DNA of 64,000 nt, taken from assembly GCA_038121105.1 (NCBI GenBank), contig JAYONB010000004.1, forward strand, positions 62,001-126,000. Direction: 5' to 3'. Position numbers and translations under genes: made by a program. The notes under the pieces were generated by a model. That model was not told where the DNA came from. It was given only the letters and a program-made list of their open reading frames with translations, and did no database searches. Shown piece after piece: positions 57,639-64,000 of the stretch; the stretch's first letter is position 1, and every line of letters begins with the position of its first letter. Origin of the DNA: CALJDF01 sp038121105. Its GTDB lineage: Bacteria; Pseudomonadota; Alphaproteobacteria; SHVP01.

Positions 57639-59452
57639 CTCGCGGCCCGCATCGCTTTTTTGCGTTCGTGAATCTCGCGTAGCTTTTTTCGCAAGCGGAT
57701 CGCCTTGGGGGTGACTTCGACGAGTTCGTCGTCTGTGATGTAGGCGACGGCTTCTTCGAGGCTCATGCGGCGGGGCGGGGAGAGGCGGACGGCGTCGTCC
57801 TTGCCGGCGGCACGGATGTTGGTGAGCTGTTTTGATTTCAACGGGTTGACGTCGAGGTCGTTGCCGCGGGCATGCTCGCCGATGATCATGCCGCGATAGA
57901 CGTCGACGCCGGGTTCGATGAACAAAACGCCGCGTTCTTCCAGGTTCCAAAGCGCGAAGGGGACGGCCTTGCCGTCGTCCATCGAGATCAACACGCCGTT
58001 GCGGTAGTTGCCGATGGGGCCTTTGTGGGGCGCGAAACTGTGGAACACGCGGTTCATGACGCCGGTGCCGCGGGTGTCGGTGAGAAATTCGCCGTGATAG
58101 CCGATGAGGCCGCGTGACGGCGCGAGGAACCCGAGCCGGTGTTTGCCGCCGGCGGTGGGTTTCATTTCGGTGAGTTCGGCTTTGCGCTGGCTCATCTTTT
58201 CGACGACGACCCCGGCAAAATCGGAATCGACGTCGATCACGACTTCTTCGATGGGTTCCAGGTCTTTGCCGGTGTCGGGGTCTTTTTGGAACAGGACGCG
58301 CGGGCGACTGATGGCGAGTTCGAAGCCCTCGCGACGCATGGTCTCGATCAGGACGCCGATTTGAAGTTCGCCGCGCCCGGCGACTTCGAAACTGTCTTTG
58401 CGATCGGCTTCGCGAACGCGGATCGCGACGTTGCCTTCGGCTTCGCGCAGCAAACGGGCGCGTAACAGGCGTGACGTGACCTTGTCGCCGTCGCGTCCGG
58501 CGAGCGGCGAATCGTTGACGGTGAAGGTGACCGCGAGCGTGGGCGGATCGACCGGTTGGGCGGCGATCGGCGTGTCGACGCTGGGATCGCAAATCGTGTG
58601 TGCCACGGTGGCTTTATCGAGGCCGGCGATGGCCACGATGTCGCCGGCTTCGGCGCTTTCCAGAGGCACGCGTTCGAGGCCGCGAAAGGCGAGGAGCTTG
58701 GTAAGGCGTGTGGTTTCGATTTCCTCGCCGTCGATGGTGAGCACCTTGGCGGTCATGTTGGCGCGCAGGCGGCCCGAGTGGATACGCCCGGTGACGATAC
58801 GGCCCAAGAAGGAATCGTATTCCAGGATGGTCGCGAGCATCGCGAAAGGCGCTTCGGGATCGCCCGCCGCAACCTCGACCCGCTCAAGAATCAAGTCGAG
58901 CAGGGGGGCGATCTCTTCGCGCGGGCCGTCGAGCGTGAGCGAGGCCCAACCGTTCTTGGCGGAGGCGTAGATGACAGGGAAATCGAGCTGTTCTTCGCTC
59001 GCATCGAGCGACGCTAGGAGGTCGAAAACCTCTTCGTGGACCTCGTCGGGGCGCGCATCGGGGCGGTCGGTTTTGTTGAGGACCACGATGGGCTTAAGGC
59101 CGAGCTTGAGGGCTTTGCCGAGAACGAATTTGGTTTGCGGCATGACGCCTTCGGCGGCATCGACCAGCAACAGGACACCGTCGACCATGCCGAGAATGCG
59201 CTCCACCTCACCACCGAAATCGGCATGGCCGGGGGTGTCGACCAGATTGAGACGGGTATCGCGCCAGGCCACCGAGGTGCACTTGGCGAGAATGGTAATG
59301 CCGCGCTCGCGCTCTTGGTCGTTGGAGTCCAGGGCGCGTTCGGCCACCTGCTGGTTGGCGCGAAAGGTGCCGCTTTGCCGCAGTAGCGCGTCAATAAGGG
59401 TCGTCTTGCCGTGATCGACGTGGGCGATCACCGCTACGTTGCGGAGTTCCAT
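57635..59452 (-). CDS. typA: ribosome-associated GTPase TypA/BipA
   Basis: A 605-residue translational GTPase, the standard length of TypA. The start ATG 59452 gives MELRNVAVIAHVDHGKTTLI with the P-loop; DTPGHADFGGEVERIL (G3) and VVLNKTDRPDARPDEV (G4) follow, then the EF-G-like domains and the TypA-specific C-terminal domain (GLIGYHGEFLTDTRGTG and PLKSKQLTNIRAAGKDD). An open frame reaches 59743 but is not coding. It acts at the 70S ribosome in stress adaptation and subunit assembly. It is divergent from the MFS genes. Confidence 0.97.
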   Translation of the reverse strand: MELRNVAVIAHVDHGKTTLIDALLRQSGTFRANQQVAERALDSNDQERERGITILAKCTSVAWRDTRLNLVDTPGHADFGGEVERILGMVDGVLLLVDAAEGVMPQTKFVLGKALKLGLKPIVVLNKTDRPDARPDEVHEEVFDLLASLDASEEQLDFPVIYASAKNGWASLTLDGPREEIAPLLDLILERVEVAAGDPEAPFAMLATILEYDSFLGRIVTGRIHSGRLRANMTAKVLTIDGEEIETTRLTKLLAFRGLERVPLESAEAGDIVAIAGLDKATVAHTICDPSVDTPIAAQPVDPPTLAVTFTVNDSPLAGRDGDKVTSRLLRARLLREAEGNVAIRVREADRKDSFEVAGRGELQIGVLIETMRREGFELAISRPRVLFQKDPDTGKDLEPIEEVVIDVDSDFAGVVVEKMSQRKAELTEMKPTAGGKHRLGFLAPSRGLIGYHGEFLTDTRGTGVMNRVFHSFAPHKGPIGNYRNGVLISMDDGKAVPFALWNLEERGVLFIEPGVDVYRGMIIGEHARGNDLDVNPLKSKQLTNIRAAGKDDAVRLSPPRRMSLEEAVAYITDDELVEVTPKAIRLRKKLREIHERKKAMRAAS

Positions 59453-59594
59453 GGACCTGTCCTGGTTGAGGGGCGGGAATATATGGCGGCTTTGGTGCGC
59501 TGCACAAGCGCGGCGCGGCGTTTCGCGCAAACTAATCCGCGAACGAGACAACGGCGCCGCCTTCCGGCTATGTTGCCGGTCTTTCCGCATCCCT

Positions 59595-60803
59595 ATGACC
59601 CCCTCACAAACAAAAAAGCCGTCAGTCCCGCTGCTGTTGTCCATCCAGGTTGGCGGGATCGTGGCGATCAACGTCTTTGTGCCTTCGATGCCCGACATCG
59701 CGCAGTCGCTGGAGGCCACGACGGCGGCGGTGCAGTTGACCATTACGGTCTTCCTAGTGGGCTTTGCCGCCGGTCAGCTGGTCTATGGCCCGATCTCGGA
59801 TCGGCTGGGGCGCCGCACGGTGTTGTTCGGCGGGATGTTCCTGTTCTTGGCGGCGAACGCAGCCTGTGCGGCAGCGGTGTCGATCGACTGGCTACTGGCG
59901 GCGCGTTTGGTGCAGGGATTCGGCGCTTGCTGCGGTAGCGTTTTGGTGCGCGCCATCGTGCGCGATTTGTACGGCCGCGAGGACGCGGTACGGATCATGA
60001 GTTACCTCGCCGTAGGTGCGGGAATCACGGCGGCGATCTCGCCGTCGATCGGTAGCGCGATGATCGTGTTCGGGTGGCGTGCGAACTTCTGGTTCCTTGC
60101 CGTCGCCGCCGCGCTGCCGATGTTGTTGGTGTATTTGTGGCTGCCCGAAACCCATCCGCCGTCTCGGCGACTATCGGGACGCGGCGGCGGCGTCTCCAGC
60201 GCCTACGGCACGTTGCTGCGTTCGCCAAGTTTTCTGGGCTACGGGCTGATGGTGGGCACGGTGAATGCACAATTTTTTGCGTTCATTGCGGCCGCGCCGT
60301 TCGTGTTGATCGATGTGTTGGGGGTTCAGCCAGAAGCCTTCGGGTTGTTGATGCTGATGTCGACCGGTGGGTTCTTGGTCGGCAGCTTGATGGTGGCGCG
60401 CCTGTCGCGACGCATGGCGCCGAACCAAATCATTTCGATCGGGACGGTGGCGGTGTTTTTGTCGATCTTATTGCTCGTGGCATTGGCTCTCGCGGGGCGG
60501 TTTTCGGTGGCGTCCATCATGGTTCCGATGTTCCTGCAGGGCGTGGCGAGCGGCTTTGTTTTTCCGCCGTCGATGGCGATGGGGGTCGGCGCCTATCCGC
60601 GCATCGCCGGAACGGCGTCGGGCATGCTGGGTGTTTTTCAGATGGGCGCGAGTGCGGTGGCTAGTTTCGTGGCTAGCCTTTTCGTTCACGACACCATCCT
60701 GCCGGTCGGCCTGATCATGTTGCTACTGGCGGCGATCGGGTTGGGGGCCACCTTTATGATCGGACGCCGCACTCAGCGAGACGAAGAAAGCGCATCGGCG
60801 TGA
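59595..60803 (+). CDS. MFS multidrug effflux family transporter, Bcr/CflA type (copy 1)
   Basis: A 402-residue 12-helix drug/H+ antiporter of the Bcr/CflA subgroup. Motif A in the loop between helices 2 and 3 reads GPISDRLGRRTVLFGG; FVPSMPDIAQSLEATTAAVQ is the subgroup N-terminus, and RLVQGFGACCGSVLVRAIVRDLYG is motif C-like. ATG 59595 is preferred to the longer frame from 59439. It is the first of three consecutive, same-strand paralogues and overlaps the second by four bases. Confidence 0.9.
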   Translation: MTPSQTKKPSVPLLLSIQVGGIVAINVFVPSMPDIAQSLEATTAAVQLTITVFLVGFAAGQLVYGPISDRLGRRTVLFGGMFLFLAANAACAAAVSIDWLLAARLVQGFGACCGSVLVRAIVRDLYGREDAVRIMSYLAVGAGITAAISPSIGSAMIVFGWRANFWFLAVAAALPMLLVYLWLPETHPPSRRLSGRGGGVSSAYGTLLRSPSFLGYGLMVGTVNAQFFAFIAAAPFVLIDVLGVQPEAFGLLMLMSTGGFLVGSLMVARLSRRMAPNQIISIGTVAVFLSILLLVALALAGRFSVASIMVPMFLQGVASGFVFPPSMAMGVGAYPRIAGTASGMLGVFQMGASAVASFVASLFVHDTILPVGLIMLLLAAIGLGATFMIGRRTQRDEESASA

Positions 60804-62002
60804 ACCATCGCCCCGATCATCGGCATACCTTGGCGTTGTTGTTGGCGCTGACCGGGACGTCCGCCTTTTCGCTGCAGTTCTTCGTGCCGGCGATGCCGGA
60901 CTTGGTGACGATCTTCGAGACCACACCGGCGACGGTGCAACTGACGTTGACGTTGTTCATGCTGGCCTACGGGTTGTTCCAGGCGGTGTACGGGCCGCTT
61001 TCGGACCGGTTCGGACGCAAGCCGGTGTTGCTGGCGGCGATCGTGATCTATGTCGCGGGTTCGTTTCTCGGCGCGGCGGCGTTGAGCATCGAGATGGTGA
61101 TCGCGGCGCGCGTGCTGCAGGCCATCGGTGCGGCGGCGGGGTTTGTGTTGGTGCCGGCGATTGCGCGTGACGTCTATGGGCACAGCGGTGCGCCGCGGGC
61201 GATGAGCTATATCAGCATGACCAACGGGTTCATCTCGGCGGCCGGTCCGCTGATCGGTGGCGTGATCCATCAATACGCGGGGTGGCGCTACGGCTTGCTG
61301 GCGACCGGCACGTTGGGCGCGGTGATGCTGGTCATGACGGCGCTGTATTTGAAAGAAAGCCGCAACGCGGTGCGCCAACGCGTGGCGCTGGCGCCGATCC
61401 TGCGCGGCTATCTGACGTTGGCGTCGACCCGTGGGTTCATGGGCTACGTTTTGGCCGTCGCCTCGGTGAACGGCGTGTTCTATGCGTTCTTGGCGGGGGC
61501 TGCGTTCGTGGCGATCGATACGCTCGGGGTTTCGCCGTCGGGGTTCGGGCTCTTGATGATCCCGGCCGTCGCATTCTTTATGACCGCGTCGTTCCTGAGC
61601 GACCGCGTGGCGGCACGCATCGGGACAACGCGCGTGATCCTAATCGGTACGCTGTTCACCACTGCGGGAGCGGTGGGCCTGTTGGTGGTCTCGGTGTCGG
61701 GCCACCAAAGCGTAACCGCTCTGCTGATCGCGAGTGCGTTCATGGGGTTCGGGAACGGGCAGGTTTTGCCGTCCTGCATTTCCGAGGCGGTCAGCGTCGA
61801 CCCGAAGCTAGCAGGGACGGCGTCGGCCTGGATCGGGGTCAGTCAAATGGTGGTGGCCGCGTTGGCCAGTCAAATCTATGGCTTCATCCATGACGGCACG
61901 ACGGTGCCGGTGGCGCTGCTGATGACGGCGCTGGCGGTCTGCGCCTTGGTCGCGTTCGTCCCGATCGCGCGTCGACACAAGGCCCTGGCGGCCAGCGGGT
62001 GA
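60800..62002 (+). CDS. MFS multidrug efflux family transporter, Bcr/CflA type (copy 2)
   Basis: A 400-residue Bcr/CflA-type exporter starting at GTG 60800 within the end of copy 1. Landmarks are FVPAMPDLVTIFETTPATVQ, motif A GPLSDRFGRKPVLLAA and VLQAIGAAAGFVLVPAIARD. It is closer to copy 3 than to copy 1 (for example the shared GVFYAFLAGAAFVAIDTLG-like stretch). Substrate unknown. Confidence 0.9.
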   Translation: MNHRPDHRHTLALLLALTGTSAFSLQFFVPAMPDLVTIFETTPATVQLTLTLFMLAYGLFQAVYGPLSDRFGRKPVLLAAIVIYVAGSFLGAAALSIEMVIAARVLQAIGAAAGFVLVPAIARDVYGHSGAPRAMSYISMTNGFISAAGPLIGGVIHQYAGWRYGLLATGTLGAVMLVMTALYLKESRNAVRQRVALAPILRGYLTLASTRGFMGYVLAVASVNGVFYAFLAGAAFVAIDTLGVSPSGFGLLMIPAVAFFMTASFLSDRVAARIGTTRVILIGTLFTTAGAVGLLVVSVSGHQSVTALLIASAFMGFGNGQVLPSCISEAVSVDPKLAGTASAWIGVSQMVVAALASQIYGFIHDGTTVPVALLMTALAVCALVAFVPIARRHKALAASG

Positions 62003-62056
62003 TCGGTCACGCAAAAAGGGTCGCCTCGGGTGGGGTCGAACGCATAAGGTCGCGCG

Positions 62057-63262
62057 ATGCTGAACGCCCCGCCTGAGCTCCGCTACACGCTTTTCCTCCT
62101 TTTATCGGTCAACGCCCTGTCGATCGTGGCGATGCAGTTCATCGTGCCGGCGATGCCGTCGCTGGTCGGGGAGTACGCGACGACACCCGCGATGGTGCAG
62201 CTCACCCTGACGATGTTCATGTTGGGCTATGCCGCCTTCCAGATCGCCTACGGACCGCTATCGGACCGGTTCGGTCGCAAAGGCGTGTTGATGTGGGCGA
62301 CGGCGGTGTTCGTTGTTGGTTCGTTCCTAGGCATGGTGGCGCCCAACATCGAGGTGTTGGTCCTTGCCCGCGTGTTGCAATCGGTAGGGGCGGCGGCAGG
62401 GTTCGTGCTCCCGCCGGCGGTATCGCGGGACGTGTACGGCCACGACGGCGCGCCCAAGGCGATCGGGTGGATCAGCATCAGTGCCGGGATGGCCGCGTTG
62501 GTCGCGCCTTACCTTGGCGGGTTGGTGCACGAAACCGTGGGCTGGCGATGGGGCATGGGCCTCAATGGTGTGCTTGGGATTGTTTTGTTGATCGCGTGCG
62601 GGCTGTATCTCGCGGAAAGCCATCCGCCGGCGCTGCGCCGGGCGGTGGGGATTGCCGGCTTGGCGCGCGGCTATGCGACCCTAGCGCGCTCGATGCGGTT
62701 CATGGGGTACTTGCTTTCGGTGGCGTTCGTAAACGGCGCCTTTTACGCGTTCTTTGCGGGCGGCACGTTTGTCGCAATCGATATTCTGGGCTTGTCGCCC
62801 TCGCAGTTCGGTCTGCTGACCATTCCGGTCGTCTTGTTCTTCGTCCCGAGCGCTTACTTGAGCGTGCGGATGGCGGAGCGGTTCGGCAGCACGCGGATCA
62901 TAGCGCTGGGCACACTGGTGACGTTTGCCGGATCGGCGGGGCTGTTGGTCGCTGCGCTGTCGGGCCATGCGAGTGTGGCGGCAATGTTGGTAGCAAGCGC
63001 CATGCTGGGGTGGGGCAACGGTCAGGTCATCCCGAATGCGACAGCGGCGGGCGTGAACCTGTTTCCGAAATTGGCCGGCACGGCGTCGGCGAGTTTGGGG
63101 ACGGCACAAATGGGTATGGGCGCTGTGGCAAGCCTGTTGTTTGGTTTGATGCATAACGGGACGCCGACGCCCATGGCGGCCTTGATGGCCGGGATGGGGC
63201 TTGCGGCTTTCGTATCCTGCGCGTTGATCGTGGCCGCACGGCGGAATTCGGCCGCAGCGTAG
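62057..63262 (+). CDS. MFS multidrug efflux family transporter, Bcr/CflA type (copy 3)
   Basis: A 401-residue Bcr/CflA-type exporter 54 bases after copy 2. Landmarks are FIVPAMPSLVGEYATTPAMV, motif A GPLSDRFGRKGVLMWA, VLQSVGAAAGFVLPPAVSRD and GAFYAFFAGGTFVAIDILG. The three copies could form homo- or hetero-oligomers or separate specificities. The epimerase-like gene follows after 24 bases and may be co-transcribed. Confidence 0.9.
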   Translation: MLNAPPELRYTLFLLLSVNALSIVAMQFIVPAMPSLVGEYATTPAMVQLTLTMFMLGYAAFQIAYGPLSDRFGRKGVLMWATAVFVVGSFLGMVAPNIEVLVLARVLQSVGAAAGFVLPPAVSRDVYGHDGAPKAIGWISISAGMAALVAPYLGGLVHETVGWRWGMGLNGVLGIVLLIACGLYLAESHPPALRRAVGIAGLARGYATLARSMRFMGYLLSVAFVNGAFYAFFAGGTFVAIDILGLSPSQFGLLTIPVVLFFVPSAYLSVRMAERFGSTRIIALGTLVTFAGSAGLLVAALSGHASVAAMLVASAMLGWGNGQVIPNATAAGVNLFPKLAGTASASLGTAQMGMGAVASLLFGLMHNGTPTPMAALMAGMGLAAFVSCALIVAARRNSAAA

Positions 63263-63286
63263 CGGGTTGAAAGAGGAGGAGCGGGC

Positions 63287-64000
63287 ATGGCCTATCTCGT
63301 AACAGGCGGCACCGGGTTTATCGGTTCGTGGGTGGTCAAGTCGTTGTTGGAGCGCGGACATAAGGTGGTGGCGTTCGATTGGGCGCCGGGACGCCATGCG
63401 CTCGACCAGGTTGTCGGCGCGCGTGCCGACGAGGTGACGATCGTCCAGGGCGATCTCACGCAGATGCACCGCGTGATCGAGACGATTCGCACGCACAAAG
63501 TGACGCACATCGCCCATATCGCGGCGGCCGGGCTAACGCTGTGCCATGCCAATCCGGTGCATGCGGTGCAGATCAACGGGCTGGGGTTTGCCAACATGCT
63601 TGAGATCTGCCGATCCATGGATATCGAGCGGATGGTGTGGGCGAGTTCGGCAGGTGTATTCGGCGGCAACTGGGGCGACAAGCCGGTACCCAACGATGCG
63701 CCGTTTCATCCGCGCAATGTCTATGCCGGGTTGAAAATCCTCGGCGAAACGTTGGCGGCACAATACCACGACGCTTATGGCACCGACGTGATCGGGCTGC
63801 GCTATACCTTTGTCAACGGCCATGGGATGCCGGATCATCAGGGCGGGCGCATGATCAAAGAGCTGTGCGAGAAGACGGCGCTGGGTCAACCGGCCACCGT
63901 GCCGTGGGGTGACGACACGCCGGATTGGTTGTGGGGTGGCGATGCCGGCGAGGCAACGGCGCTGGCCCTGGAAGCCAAGCCGACAAAGGTGCGGGCGTTG
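63287..64000 (+). CDS. NAD-dependent epimerase/dehydratase (3' end outside window)
   Basis: The frame is open from ATG 63287 to the right edge (238 codons) and continues beyond it. The N-terminal NAD-binding motif is YLVTGGTGFIGSWVVKSLLE. The catalytic Ser and Y-x3-K of extended SDRs appear as VWASSAGVFGG and VYAGLKILGE. Family members act on nucleotide sugars or on other hydroxy or keto substrates. The ribosome site AGAGGAGGAG precedes the ATG. It lies 24 bases downstream of the third MFS gene. Confidence 0.88.
   Translation, partial: MAYLVTGGTGFIGSWVVKSLLERGHKVVAFDWAPGRHALDQVVGARADEVTIVQGDLTQMHRVIETIRTHKVTHIAHIAAAGLTLCHANPVHAVQINGLGFANMLEICRSMDIERMVWASSAGVFGGNWGDKPVPNDAPFHPRNVYAGLKILGETLAAQYHDAYGTDVIGLRYTFVNGHGMPDHQGGRMIKELCEKTALGQPATVPWGDDTPDWLWGGDAGEATALALEAKPTKVRAL

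Noticed and set aside
59453..59743. N-terminal extension of TypA
   Set aside because: TypA homologues start at the GTP-binding segment; the extension lacks a domain and overlaps the divergent MFS gene.

Overview
This is a GC-rich (roughly 60-65% by eye), densely packed chromosomal segment. Gene content points to a free-living heterotrophic alphaproteobacterium, most likely a member of or relative of Rhodospirillales: a TRAP transporter, a TAXI transporter, many CoA-transferase, amidase and hydrolase genes, and few regulators. This placement is an inference, because there is no rRNA or tRNA gene here to anchor it. I see no phage, IS element or CRISPR array. The window contains one scaffold gap (100 N at 7251-7350), which looks like an assembly artefact.

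Layout. 1-3708: end of a Gld-type ABC export locus (permease, GldG-like protein, DUF4340 protein). 3795-7951: an alpha-methylacyl-CoA racemase gene tightly coupled to lutABC (L-lactate oxidation). 7955-11540: a Glyoxalase_8-like protein, two related SAM methyltransferases and a small helical protein. 11702-14408: an orphan peptide-type binding protein broken by an in-frame TAG, a DUF3147 membrane protein and an acetyltransferase. 14587-17914: an operon of isochorismatase-like hydrolase, Rieske oxygenase and acyl-CoA ligase. 18108-19750: two 92-residue ACT-domain paralogues, each with a similar leader hairpin, flanking a secreted DUF4402 protein. 19756-28180: flavoprotein, carboxymuconolactone-decarboxylase-like protein, FAH-family hydrolase, DctQMP TRAP transporter and a second orphan binding protein. 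28280-36403: a second isochorismatase-like hydrolase, a tandem alpha/beta-hydrolase, a methyltransferase pair with a lysine-rich partner, a flavin monooxygenase, a COG4315 protein and an M20 amidohydrolase. 36462-42419: a fifth methyltransferase, a TAXI-TRAP transporter and two divergent maleate-isomerase-like paralogues. 42462-48780: an HxlR regulator with two operator-like palindromes in front of a thioesterase gene, then PrpD-like, EamA, deacetylase-like and diguanylate cyclase genes. 48885-53386: M24 peptidase-like protein, atypical SDR, CoA transferase and acyl-CoA dehydrogenase on the minus strand. 53603-64000: a third lysine-rich partner protein, GMC oxidoreductase, GatC-like protein with amidase, typA, three tandem Bcr/CflA exporters and a partial epimerase.

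Most of the window reads as scavenging of carboxylic acids, amides and CoA thioesters: uptake by TRAP/TAXI systems and binding proteins, activation by ligase or CoA transferases, then oxidation or hydrolysis.

The best candidate for something undescribed is a dispersed family of five methyltransferases. All share a D-[FI]-H-x-[HQ]-P-[GN]-G motif ahead of the SAM domain. Two loci encode them translationally coupled to a small helical protein; one of those partners, and a solo paralogue, carry a histone-H1-like lysine/alanine tail. The second candidate is the duplicated ACT-domain transcription unit with its matching leader hairpins.
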